A stretch of DNA of 64,000 bases from Brassica napus (Eukaryota > Streptophyta > Magnoliopsida > Brassicales > Brassicaceae): positions 21,310,630-21,374,629 of the forward strand of contig NC_063451.1 in NCBI RefSeq assembly GCF_020379485.1, written 5' to 3'. The notes below the pieces were generated by a model. The model searched no databases and had not been told where the DNA came from. It saw only the letters and a list, made by a program, of their open reading frames with translations. Each line of letters starts with the position of its first letter. Position 1 is the stretch's first letter. A program made the position numbers and the translations under genes. Of the stretch, positions 23,470 through 34,200 are shown piece by piece.

Positions 23470-24285
23470 GAAGTATCAACATGAGGTTAGTTTACATCTT
23501 GTTTGGTTGGTAGAGAGCGATTACGCTATAGCTTGTTTCATTTTTTTATGTTCATATATGAATGCTTTTGCATAAGAAGATTAGACACATTGTTTGTTTA
23601 ATGTAAAAGCTGAAAATAAATACATCCATATTTCTCGTCTTTTGGGAGTCACTTTTCTTTTCATTCAAACAACAGTATTTTTGGTGTAGATATTTGATGA
23701 TGACACCACACATGCAAACGTATGTGAATGACATAACTTGTTGGATTACGCTTTCAAAAATTAGTGGGGAATTCAATTAGATGCAAAAGTCTTAGACGGT
23801 TTGGAAAAGTCTTAAATTTGCCTAAGTCCAGTCAAAATCTAGTCAAAAGTGCATTAACCATTGAACTCAAATAAAGTCATATTTTCTTAGTGTGGTGTGT
23901 TAGTCTCTGCCTTAAACCAATGTCACATTCGGTTTTATGGATGTTCTAAGTATGTGGTTTAAATACATCTTAGTTCTCGAAAAGAAAAGAAAATCACACT
24001 CAATCCACTTACAACTAGCCTCATTTCATTCTGAGATTTTTTATCTAAAAGAAAATTTATTCTCAATGCAGTATTCTAAATTAAAAGTTTATATCTTTAT
24101 TAGTTTAACCTAATGAGGAAAAAAATATAATAGAGATTTACTTTTTCAGTCATATTTGCCGGTATGTACTATATAGAGTTTTACTTGAAAAATACAAACG
24201 ATATGATTGTATTAATGAAATGAAAATTTTCTTAAGCTATGTAAAAAATTAGGTGACGGAGAATAGTTTGTTTATTATAGAATCA
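23470..24285. other. COQ10 3' region and intergenic
   Basis: Presumed 3' UTR followed by AT-rich DNA. Nothing else recognised. Confidence 0.4.
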
Positions 24286-24296
24286 ATTTCAATGTT

Positions 24297-24580
24297 AAGA
24301 ATCAATTTCTTAAGCTATTCTTTACCAAAATAGTTTGTTTATTTTGGCCAGAGATGGTCAGGTTTCTACTCTTTAACAAGTGAGTTGGAACTGTTACATC
24401 TCTGGTAAAGAAAACAGAGAGAAGGAAATCCCTTTTGATGGTTTCCATCTTTTGGTCTGAAATTCTCTCTAAAGGTGTACATCGTTTGCTTGGTCATCTG
24501 AATCTGTGATGGCATGGGTTACATCTGTCCCCCACAACTGAATAATCAATCTCCTGTTAAGCCTTTTTTCAAAAAAAAAA
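24297..24580 (+). mobile_element. short poly-A retroposon with TSD (LINE/SINE 3' fragment)
   Basis: ATTTCAATGTT occurs at 24286-24296 and 24580-24590. The segment between ends in TTAAGCCTTTTTTC and about 10 A, as expected of a retroposed 3' end. The interior (24350-24560) has higher GC than its flanks and no coding frame. A partial repeat of the left flank (TTCTTAAGCTAT...AATAGTTTGTTTATT) complicates the 5' boundary. Confidence 0.45.
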
Positions 24581-24590
24581 TTTCAATGTT

Positions 24591-24980
24591 GACGGAGTGA
24601 GTGATGCATTTTGTTGGAAGGTGAAGAGAAGAATAAGAGAACGTAAGAGCATCTTCCTTGCTAATACGAGAAACTATTGTAAGGATATCTCATGGTTTAG
24701 AATCGGGTCCGATTGGTAGTGGCCGTAGCTTAAAAAATTTTGTTGTAAAAAAAAATTTGTAGATTTTTTTTGTTGTGGCTTTAGATTTCGTTTTATGGAA
24801 ACATTTTATTTTATGGAAAGCTCCCAAAAATTGCTATGAATTTTTGGTTCTACAAAGCATCTGTACAGATGTATGTTATTTCAAAAACTGTGATTTTGAA
24901 ATTTTTTTAAAGCTTGATTAATGTGAATTTAGTACTGTAAAATAAATGGAGCTGTGGACAACATTTACAGCAAATACCAA
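24591..24980. other. possible MITE remnant, non-coding
   Basis: GATTGGTA near 24709 and TACCAATC just before 24981 form a short inverted pair around an AT-rich body. The LINE at 24997 landed at its right edge. Too short to name a family. Confidence 0.25.
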
Positions 24981-24996
24981 TCACACTCTTATTATT

Positions 24997-26651
24997 ATTA
25001 TTTTTTTGACATCGAAAATAGAAATCTAAAGCAACTAGTTCGCAGCCTCTTAGCCAGCATAAGGAGTTAGCCAGGTGCAAAGCAGCTTACGAAGGGGGTG
25101 ACAAAGACTCGTGATCTTCCTCCTTTTGCAAGGGAGTCAGCACGGACGTTCATCGTTCTTGGGATGTATACTATAGAGAACTGAGTGAATTCTGTAGAAA
25201 GAGCTTTAATCTCATCTATCTTAGGTGCCATTGAGGGCCAGTCTTCATCCTCTTCGATGAGTTTGATCAGTTGGTTGCAGTCTGTCTCAAATCGTATCTC
25301 TCTGTTTCCATGTTTCAAAACCTCTTGCATAGCCCACATCAGTCCCTCTCCTTCTGCATGAAGAGTCGACACAGCATGTCTTCTTCCTTGCGCTCCAAAC
25401 AAGACCGGGGTACCTTCGTCAAGCAGTATGAAGCCCAATCCAGCCATGTCCTTCTCATCTATCCAAGACGCATCCGTTTGGCATCTCCATCGAGTTGAGC
25501 GGGTCGTCTGTGTTGCACTGGTCTTTGTTCTCTGTTGTTCCATTGCTTCTCTTTCTGGCTCCACTTCTACTCTCTGCGCTAACATCCAGCTTTCGGCTTC
25601 CTTGACTGCTATTTGGAGTGTCCATTGGTGTTATATCCTTATTTTTGAAGAATTTTTCATTACGTGCTTTCCAAATATACCAAGCAATCCAAGGAAATGC
25701 ACCCAACATATCAGAGCTCACTCCATTGGCCTTTGCACGTAGGAGTAGAAAGTCCATGTTTGCGTACAGGGAATCGCACGGGAAAACCCTCGGAAGAGAT
25801 GGTATCGCGGATAACGCCCAGCATTGTAGCGCAGGCGGGCACTCGAAGAGAGTATGGTTGATAGACTCGTTGTCTGCACCGCACCAGACACATATGCTAT
25901 CTCGAGCACAATGCCTTTTGTTCAGTTGTTTCGCTGTAGCCATGTATCCTGCTGTAGCTTGCCATAGAAAGTGTTTGAGCTTTCTCGGAGCCTTGATCTT
26001 CCATATCACACTCTTTAGTCCTATCGTGCTTGGTTCTCTTGTTTCGGGGTTGTTTGCTGTGGAATAGAGTTCATGTGCTACTTCGTAGCCCGTCTTAACC
26101 GTGTATAGCCCCGATTTTGAGAAGTCCCAGCAGTAACTGTCCGACCGACCAGTACGGCTTAGTCGAAGCGATGTTATTCTTGGTATGTCTGCTGTTGCTA
26201 CAAACTCGTTCAATAAATCCAGGTTCCATGAGAAGTTCTGTTAGTCGATGAGGTGGTGAACACGGAGGCTTTCATCACGATAGCTTGTAGCAGATAGTGG
26301 GGGCCTCGCTGGGTTTGTCGGGAGCCATGGTTCATCCCAAACCTTAGTATCATGTCCGTTTCCAATCTTCTTCCTGAGCCCCTTTCGGAGGACTTCCTTC
26401 GATGCCAATATACTGCGCCATCCGTAAAAGGGATTGTTTGCCCGATCGACTTGCATTGGGGTAGTGTGTCTATAGTATCTTCCTTTAAGGACTCGAGCTA
26501 AGAATGAATTTGGATACTTTAACAATCTCCACAACTGTTTTGCTAGTAAGGCAAGATTAAACTCGTGAAAATCACGGAAGCCAAGTCCTCCTTTTTCCAT
26601 TGGCACGCTGATTTTATCACATGCTACCCAGTGGAGGTCTCGTCCATCTTG
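24997..26651 (-). mobile_element. 5'-truncated LINE (L1-like) with 16-bp TSD
   Basis: TCACACTCTTATTATT is present at 24981-24996 and 26652-26667. The insert has its poly-A end (T run on the plus strand) at about 25000 and is truncated at the other end. The minus strand encodes the last third of an L1-type ORF2: the post-RT segment (GGLGFRDFHEFNLALLAKQL), a zf-RVT segment (CVWCGADNESINHTLFECP) and a C-terminal RNase H. The reverse transcriptase and endonuclease are absent because of truncation. Confidence 0.92.
25067..26630 (-). pseudogene. LINE ORF2 C-terminal remnant (zf-RVT and RNase H)
   Basis: Three minus-strand pieces form one decayed frame. 26606-26241 covers the conserved KQLWRLL, GWRSI and VWDEPWLP segment. 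26240-25600 contains IKAPRKLKHFLWQ and the C-x2-C...H...C knuckle. 25530-25067 is an RNase H domain with QTDASW, HAEGEGLMWA, FETDCNQL and RADSLAKGG, carrying the acidic residues of the fold. A TAA at about 26241 interrupts the first two pieces in the same frame, and a frameshift near 25600 separates the RNase H part. Not functional. Confidence 0.88.
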
Positions 26652-26671
26652 TCACACTCTTATTATTTATA

Positions 26672-27657
26672 GGGTTTTCTGCAAAAAAAACCTCAATGTA
26701 GTTTTTTTTGCAAATTAATCCGCGAACTCAAAAACCTACGGATCAACCCTCCAAGTGCATGTCAAACCGCAATATAACCCTCGGCCGTATATATGTGTAT
26801 TTGACTGTGTATAATTTTAACATTTTTCAATACTACGTCGTTTTGACACTAATTTTTTAAAGAAACACAGGGTTCGAACATTGAACCTTAAACACTATAT
26901 GCATGCTACGTAACCATCTCGGCCATCAGATATATTTGTTTACTTAACAAACACAATTATATAGATTTCTAAATTCATTCCGAAATGTCCTTGTTTCTTC
27001 TTCTTCCCTTGGACATGGGAGTTTGAATAATGAAGGTGGGGTGATCCATAAAAGCGCAGCATATATTTCATTTTTCTATCTACATGGGCGCGTATCATAT
27101 CTTTCTTCTTTGCTCTGGCCACGATAACACTCGAAGAAGAATGTGGAGATGAGCCGGAAACCCGAATCCCATTCTGATTGTTGTTCAAAACATGTGAGAT
27201 AATAACTATAAGGAAAGAAAATCGAAAAATAAATAAATGCTTGTGTAACAATCAAAGGATCACCCCACCTTCATTACGCATTTACGCTAGCTCACATGTC
27301 CAAGAGAAGAAGAAGAAACAAGGTCATTTCAGAATGAATTTAGAAATCTATATAATTGCGTTTGTCAAATAAACAAATATATTTGTTGGCCGAGATGGTT
27401 ATATTGCATGCACATAGTGTTTAAGGTTCAAGGTTCAAACCCCGTGTTCAACAATTTTTTTTTTCATTAAAAAATTAGTGCCAAAACAACGTAGTATTAA
27501 AAAATGTTAAACTTATACATAATCAAATACACATATATACGGTCGAGAGTTATATTGCGGTTTGACTGACACTTGGAGGGTTGACCCGTAGGTTTTTGAG
27601 TTCGCGGATTAATTTGCAAAACAAAACCACATTGAAGTTTTTTTTCGCAGAAAACCC
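26672..27657. mobile_element. foldback MULE (MULE C), about 370-bp inverted repeats, 9-bp TSD
   Basis: The left arm begins GGGTTTTCTGCAAAAAAAAC and the right arm is its inverse, ending GCAGAAAACCC. The arms extend from 26672 to about 27045 and from about 27285 to 27657. They are flanked by perfect TTATTTATA copies at 26663-26671 and 27658-27666. The left target copy overlaps the right LINE target copy, so the two insertions are side by side. There is no transposase. The arms also carry tRNA-like A and B boxes. Confidence 0.88.
27385..27452 (+). promoter_or_regulatory. tRNA-like A and B boxes in the MULE C right arm
   Basis: GGCCGAGATGG is followed about 40 bases later by GGTTCAAACCCCG. This matches the spacing and sequence of pol III A and B boxes. 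The left arm has the inverse version (minus strand, about 26870-26933) with GTTCGAACCC. Both point outward. It does not fold as a complete tRNA, so it is not called a tRNA gene. Confidence 0.4.
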
Positions 27658-27666
27658 TTATTTATA

Positions 27667-29080
27667 TTGTCATTTTAATTAGTTTTTAAGAACCCCTCTG
27701 CATGTTTAGGAATGAGGGTGCTTTAAGAAACGGAAGTGGAGATGCGTTTTTCTTTTATGAAAATTTTCTTCATGATTTTCCCAAATGATCAAAATCACAT
27801 GGTTTTAAAGTCATACTTTGATGGAATTTCGTCAAACTTTGATGGAATTTCTTTTCTTTTTCAATTTAAATTTGTTTTACAAAACTAAGGAGTGCTACAT
27901 AGCCGTGTTATTGAGGTTTCTTAATATCGATAATAAAATTGATATAAAACTCTGTCATTATAACATATACCTACAAAATTCGAAGTTAAAAGGTCCAAAA
28001 AATAGTAAAATTTGACTTGGCAACAACTACGCATAACTATGAGTTTCTTAATAAATGCTATGAGTCTATGACCCAATCCAATAAATACATTGATATCATT
28101 GACTTGACAATTATCACACGCTTCTATATAGTTTCACTTTCATGAACTTGTAAGCCTATAGCTTATTTAATCAAAGCTATCACCACTATCTACCTTCCTA
28201 ATTTTTGAATTGGGATTATACGTACAATAATTGATATTTAGATGCCCTTTCCTAAATTCTTTTCATGCAACACAAAATAGAAACGAACAACATCTTAATG
28301 TATAGACGCAAAATCAGTCATAGTATTCTTTTAGTAAAACATTGAAGAAACATAGGCAAAGAGAAGTATGAGTTTGGTTTGGTCTCTGTCTTAGTGTCTA
28401 TCTATAAATAATTTGGTTTGGTCGCGGTTAAGTCAAATATGAAATAACTCTGGTCCTCTCTGTTTACTATTTGTTTCTTTTGCTTTTTCTACGTAGCCGA
28501 TTTATTGATTTATTTATAGACAATTCTATCACACAGTCATTTTTAAGTTTTTATCGCAAAAATAGAATTAAAAAAATGATTAAAATAGTCCAATTTTATT
28601 TTGAAATTTTTAATTTTTATTTTTTAAAATTTAAAACTCTACCTTTTAACTCTCGATTAGTTAACTATAAGGTAAAAATACATTTTTACCTATTAATAAA
28701 ATTTATTTTGGCAATTTTTTTCATTAAGACTATTTTTTTGACAAAAATTTAAAAATAGCTATCCTGGAAAATTTCTCTCTTTTTCATTTTCTTGTTAATA
28801 AAAGAACTCTGTAATCTTCATAAAGCAGAATCTTACATTTTCTGTCCATCTACTTGTGTTACCATAGATAGAAAAGTTTCAGTCTGTTACTTAACTCTTT
28901 ACTTTTTCTCGTTTTCACATTTCTTTGTCCTCTCTTTGTGTTCATACACATCTACTCTTCCACTGATTGGGTGACTCATTTCTTCCAAAACCCATTTTAG
29001 GGTTCCCTCATATAAAGTAATCTCATCTGGCTTTTCTTGTCTCTCTCCTTGAGTTTTCTTACAAAGTGTCTTGCTTTGCT
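27667..29080. other. intergenic, upstream of the kinase gene
   Basis: AT-rich DNA without a recognised gene. The last 200 bases are the likely kinase promoter. Confidence 0.45.
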
Positions 29081-29085
29081 TTATA

Positions 29086-29099
29086 TTTGTATATAAGAG
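29086..29099 (+). promoter_or_regulatory. TATA-like box for the kinase gene
   Basis: TGTATATAAGAGG, about 45-55 bases before the ATG. If used, the leader is very short. An alternative TATAAAG lies near 29010. Confidence 0.35.
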
Positions 29100-29142
29100 G
29101 TTTACGCAATAAAAATACAAAATCAAGAAGAAAAAGGAGAAC

Positions 29143-30626
29143 ATGAATTGTCTGTTCATGTTCAAGTCGAAGAAACCTAAATCAAGAAGAGATCTCAAGA
29201 AAGAAAACAAAGACAAAAGAGGAAGAGAACTATTACAAAAGTCAGCTCCAGATTTATCAACAACAAGAAAGAACCAAACGTCCTCTACTTCGTTAAGCCT
29301 CCCAACACCAAGATCTCTGCCGTCTCCAACAAGTATAAGAGAATTGTACACAGAAAGGCAGCAAAATCGAAACCTGAGGGTTTTCTCTTACAAGGAACTC
29401 AGTGAAGCCACGTGTGGGTTTGACAGAAAGTTTCAGATAGGGGAAGGTGGGTTTGGTAATGTTTATAAAGCCACCATTAACAATCCCACCGGTGGAGATT
29501 CTTATTCTGTTCCACATACCGTCGCCGTTAAGAGACTCAAAAAACAAAGTCAACAGGTATATAACTTACATTTATGCAGAAAGATAGAGTTCGATCTTTG
29601 ATAGTATAGATCCTCTGTTTGTAATGAAAGGGGCACAAGCAATGGCTTGCTGAGGTTCAGTTATTAGGCGTTGTTAATCACCCAAACGTAGTGAAGCTCT
29701 TAGGATATTGCTCAGAGGACACAGAGAGGCTTTTGGTTTATGAGTTAATGTCTAATCTAAGCTTAGAGGATCATCTCTTCACTAGAAGAACCCCAACTTT
29801 GCCGTGGAAACAAAGGCTTGAGATCATGCTAGGTGCAGCTCAAGGATTGGCTTATTTGCATGAAATCCAGGTGATTTTGAATCCACAAAAAAAAAAAAAA
29901 AACTGGTTTTACATTAGACCTCTCTAATTTTTTTTAATTTAAAATTAGGTATTAATAAGATACATGTTTTTTTTTTGCCAAGGTAATATACAGAGACTTC
30001 AAATCATCAAACGTGCTTTTGGACGATGATTTTAATCCGAAATTATCAGATTTTGGTCTGGCAAGAGAAGGTCCCGAAGGAGACAATACTCATGTTACAA
30101 CCGTAGTACGTAACATTTCTCATATCTAGCTTACAAATTCGATATATTATTAGTTGCTTCTTTCACAAGTAACAACTTCCTCTTCTTCATTTTTTCATGA
30201 ATCTCTCAAAAGAGAGTTGGAACCGACGGCTATGCGGCTCCGGAGTACGTAGAAACCGGACATCTCAGGAAACACAGCGATGTATATAGCTTTGGGGTTG
30301 TTCTGTACGAGATCATCACTGGTCGTCGAACAATCGAGAGAATGAAACCTTCGGCTGAAAAGATTCTTCTAGACTGGGTCAAACTATATCCAGTTAATAG
30401 CAAAAGCTTTAGAGTGATCGTTGACTCGAAGCTACAAAGCAAGTATCCAGTTGCTTTGGTCAGCAGAGTGGCTAAACTGGCTGATCTTTGTCTGAAGAAG
30501 AACGATACAGAGAGGCCCACCATGGCTTTTGTCGTTGAAAGTCTTAGTAAGATCATTGAAGAATCAAATACCGGAGATATGAGAAGTTCTATTAGAGAAT
30601 CTACCAGAGGGGTTATGAGAGCATAG
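29143..30626 (+). CDS. PBL20: receptor-like cytoplasmic kinase, PBL19/PBL20 type (RLCK VII)
   Basis: Serine/threonine kinase of the PBS1-like family, expected to relay immune-receptor signals at the plasma membrane. Four exons (29143-29556, 29631-29870, 29983-30105, 30213-30626) give an uninterrupted 396-aa protein. Visible motifs are the glycine loop IGEGGFG (99-105), VAVK with ATP lysine 130, alpha-C Glu in WLAEVQ (about 146), the RD catalytic loop IYRDFKSSN (Asp 223), DFG (241-243) and [10 protein letters not shown] (262-271). The N-terminus is MNCLF. It lacks the Gly2 of a myristoylation site but has Cys3, a possible palmitoylation site. The basic, serine-rich first 65 residues fit the family. 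Introns have normal GT/AG ends. The third donor (GTACGT) was chosen because it leaves RVGTDG in frame. Likely counterpart of At4g17660. Confidence 0.93.
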
Positions 30627-30639
30627 ATGATTATCTTTC

Positions 30640-31080
30640 TTTAGAGTAGTGGAGAATAATTATGGTTTCTTTGCCTTATTTTCAAAACAAAATGATGTGG
30701 TTAATGTGCATAAATATGAAGGGTGAGAGAAGTCCAAGTAGTACTGTAGTAATGCTAAGCCAACTATAAGTTATAACAAAAGAGTTTCGTTAACAAATTG
30801 CTTTTGGAGTAAACTAAGATGTATTTTTAAACCACGTACGTTCATACAATCAAACAAAGACTGACACAAGTGCAGGGTATGTAAAGTATAGAGGGTCAGC
30901 TGACCCCAATAAATTTTATATCAGCAACTATATTTTTTATCCACACTTTTAAAACTTAAAATCATTTTGATAAAAAAAAATTAGTTTAATAGAAATATAG
31001 TATGTGTTACCTTTTCAATAGTTACACCGATTTTTTGTTTTTTAGTTTTTATAAGAAAAACGTTTTGTTTTATTTTGGGC
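30640..31080. other. kinase 3' region and intergenic
   Basis: Presumed 3' UTR then AT-rich DNA. Nothing recognised. Confidence 0.4.
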
Positions 31081-31091
31081 TAAAATTATTG

Positions 31092-32351
31092 TTTTTTTTA
31101 TGGGATGAAATGTTAAATTTATTAACAATCAATGGAATGAATAGTTATGTACATGTGAGACAAAAATAACTAAAGCCTAAGTATGTGTGCTAAACCAGAG
31201 TTGCATCAATCCCCGCAGGCGTGGCTTCTCCAAGTATTTTACCGATGATATGCGATTCCTCACTGTTTTCCCAGTCAACTTCGCTAGCTGAGTTACTTGT
31301 CTAGGCTTCTTGAGATGTTTCCTGTCATTTCCCTTCCTCCAAATCATGTAGATTGTCGTCTGGAAGGTAATTCTCAAAAGAATATAAACAAACCGATCAA
31401 ACCCATGAGTTGTTAGATGCACAAGAGTACTCTCCCAGTCCGGGTCAGGAGGGCGACCTAACAATGTACCAATCACCTCTATCCAAAGGGTATAGGTATA
31501 TGGGCAAGCAAAGAAGAGATGATCCCTTGATTCATTTGGTTCCCCACAAAATAGACACCCTTGAACAAGTCCCCAAGTACGCATGCGATCGCCCGTTGAC
31601 AACCTGTCCCTTATAGCGAGCCAGGTGATGAAAGCAAACCTTGGAACACCCAGCGGAAACCAAACCACCTTACTCCATGGTACTGCTGGACTGTGAAAAC
31701 GGATTTGTTGCCATGTCTCAAAGGTAGGGAAGCTTTTACCAAAATCAGTATCATTCCTCCTCCATAGAACGACGTCCTAGCCCAATTGATCTTAATCTGT
31801 GGTTTTCGATTGCCTGAGTAAGGTCCTTCATATGTCTATCACGACATCTCCTGAACCTCCAGAGATCCTCATTCCTCACATCACAAACCAAGGCTGATCT
31901 CGCTACACCAAGCTTTTGGGTACCAATTTCTCCAACAACTTCTATCAATCTGCCCAACGGATGCCATAGATCAATCCAGAACCTCACATTCTGTCCACTG
32001 TGAACTTCCATTCTGATAAACTGCTTTGCAGTGGCCCTCAACTGCAGTAGTTTTCGCCAAACCCAGGATCCTAAACTAGTATCCTTAATATCCCAGAAAG
32101 ACTCTTGCGCAGGAGGTAGGTTTTCACCCAATCCACCCAAAGAGAGCTATTACCATCAAACAAACGCTATATTAGCTTAAGAGAGAATACAGTGGACTTC
32201 GCAGTGTTTATGCATAGACCTGATACTGTAGCAAATTCGTTAAAGACTTCAATAGTACCTTTCAATGACGAAGGAGTTCCATCTGTGAATACCATAATAT
32301 CATCAGCGAAGCTGAGATGTGTCAACTTAAGTGACGTACAAAGTGACGTAA
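31092..32351 (-). mobile_element. LINE remnant with internal deletion, 10-bp TSD
   Basis: AAAATTATTG flanks the insert at 31082-31091 and 32352-32361. The poly-A end is the T run at 31092-31099. On the minus strand it holds a short reverse-transcriptase piece with the FADD catalytic motif (THLSFADDIMVFTDG, about 32330-32180). This is joined to a post-RT region (31751-32140, VWRKLLQLR and WIDLWHPLG) and then the zf-RVT region (31668-31177, CLFCGEPNESRDHLFFACPY). The RT part stops too early to reach the next part, so internal sequence is missing as well as the whole 5' half. Confidence 0.88.
31177..32345 (-). pseudogene. LINE ORF2 fragments (RT FADD motif, zf-RVT)
   Basis: Three pieces lie in different frames with stops between them. 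The FADD aspartates of RT motif C are intact, but fingers, most of the palm, the thumb and the endonuclease are absent. The C-terminal zinc-knuckle segment of about 163 residues ends at a genuine stop before the poly-A. There is no RNase H domain, unlike the LINEs at 25 kb and 62 kb, so this is a different lineage. Confidence 0.8.
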
Positions 32352-32361
32352 AAAATTATTG

Positions 32362-32750
32362 AATTTTTTATAACCTATTAACGTAATATATAATTGGTAC
32401 AACTAAATAAAAATATTATTAGTAGTTTAGAAAACAAATTCATTGCAAGAAGTTTACAAAAAACAAAAAAAAAAAAAAGAGAACGGATTCAATATGTTTT
32501 ACTAGGATTTATTGATGGTAGAATAAGTAATCAATAGTTTCATATATATTCTAGTCGTGCTATAATTCGTTTTGGTTAAATCATAACCAGAATTCTTCGG
32601 TATACCTTTGTCTTGAATCTATACTATTCAAAGAGAAAGATTCTTAGAAAATCTACTTATGAAAGATTTTTGCATCTATTCATTTTTAGTTCTACCTATT
32701 AAATACAACCAAATACTATAACTAACCTTTATTATAGCATTTTTATTACT
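32362..32750. other. short AT-rich spacer
   Basis: Between the LINE and the Helitron end. TCTATACTATTCAAAGAG at about 32618 resembles a Helitron 5' start on the plus strand, but no partner was found. Confidence 0.3.
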
Positions 32751-33214
32751 ACTAGAGGGTTTTCCAGGCTACGCCCGGATTTTTTTCCTATAATATTACT
32801 AAATTGACCTTAACTTGCGTTTTACTATTTTGAGATGGTAATTTCGGGTGGAATTGTGTTGTAACTCTTTGTTGTTGATGTTTTTTGGATTCAACTGTTG
32901 TTATATTATTAGTCGTTTGATTCAGCATAATGTATTGCATATTTTGGGAGAAATTATTTTATTTATTTAATTAAATTTTAAATTATTTCAGATAACATGG
33001 TTAATTAAAGTAAATTTATATTTTTTGGTAGTTTTTATTTTAAGAAAGTGTAAGTAATTTTTTTGTTGTAGAATTAACCATAGAATTTTTGTTTTAGTGT
33101 GATGCAGTGATCAGTTTTTCTTTCCTAAACTAAAGTAAGTTTGAATAATATATTGTGTTGAGGCAGTAGCCAATGAGCAAGTTGATCTTGAAGAGAATGC
33201 CCCTACGAAAGCAC

Positions 33215-33232
33215 GTGTGGGAAGTCCCACAC
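33215..33232. repeat. near-perfect 8-bp hairpin
   Basis: GTGTGGGA and TCCCACAC separated by two bases, inside the Helitron 3' part. It resembles the TGTGGGA...TCCCACA termini of LTR-like repeats. May be a remnant scar. Confidence 0.4.
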
Positions 33233-34200
33233 TGGCGCCCAAACAACCACGATTAGTCTTGATATGTTTTTGTTTCGCATCTTTCAGCTACGCTTATGTC
33301 TTTTTACTTTTTTTTTTTAAAAGCCCTACGGGTCGTCGTTGTTTTTATTTCTATTATTAATGCAAATCTTTTCCGCCTAAAGATAACCACAATGTGCTCT
33401 GTTTATATATGTCGTAATCATCATGCAGCCTTTATTGTAACGTTCGAACACGCCAACGCTTGCAAAGCTTATAAAACATACAGTAGTGTGAGTTTTAAAT
33501 TACAACAAAATTAAGATTACGGCTGAATTACTTAGCATGTAATTTTGAAATCTTTCAAATTTATTAATGTACAATTACCCTAAATTTCATGGTCATAATA
33601 AATCGGTTTTTTGGTGACGTTGGAATGTCTAATTTACCAAACTGCCATCCAAGTTCAGGGGATGATATACCAAAGCATGAATTAGTAATAGTATTTTACC
33701 GTAAACATGTATTATATTAGTACATGACAGTTTAGTATAAACAAAATAAATTATTAGAATAAGCTCGGTTTAACAAATATTCCAGTATATTAGTTCATAG
33801 TCACAGACTTGTCACTGTTATCATGCGAAGACAGAACAGTAAGAATGTGGTTAACATTCTCAGAAACTAATGGGAGGCTTGCCCGTCAGCAACGAAAACT
33901 CATCCGGTCACAGAGAAGTTGCAAACCTCCAAACCAAGACATACAATACCACCAAACCTAACAGAGTAAAACTGAAACAGATTGAATTCAAATAAAAAAC
34001 AACAGCCAAATTCGTGAAAGCTTCAAATCCAACAAAACTAAAATGTTCAAACATCAAACTTAAGGTAAAAAACATTAAGTAGAGACAACATAGATTATAA
34101 GAAAGATAGTTTAATGTTACAAAAACAAAATCTGAGATTAAAAAAAAAAAACAAAGCATAGAGTTTAGTAACCATAAAAACCAACACTTAACACATCCTA

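Noticed and set aside
25618..26067. 150-codon frame on the plus strand
   Set aside because: It is antisense to clear LINE zf-RVT coding sequence on the minus strand.
27385..27452. tRNA gene
   Set aside because: The A and B boxes resemble a tRNA but no complete cloverleaf with a paired acceptor stem is visible. It is a transposon arm.
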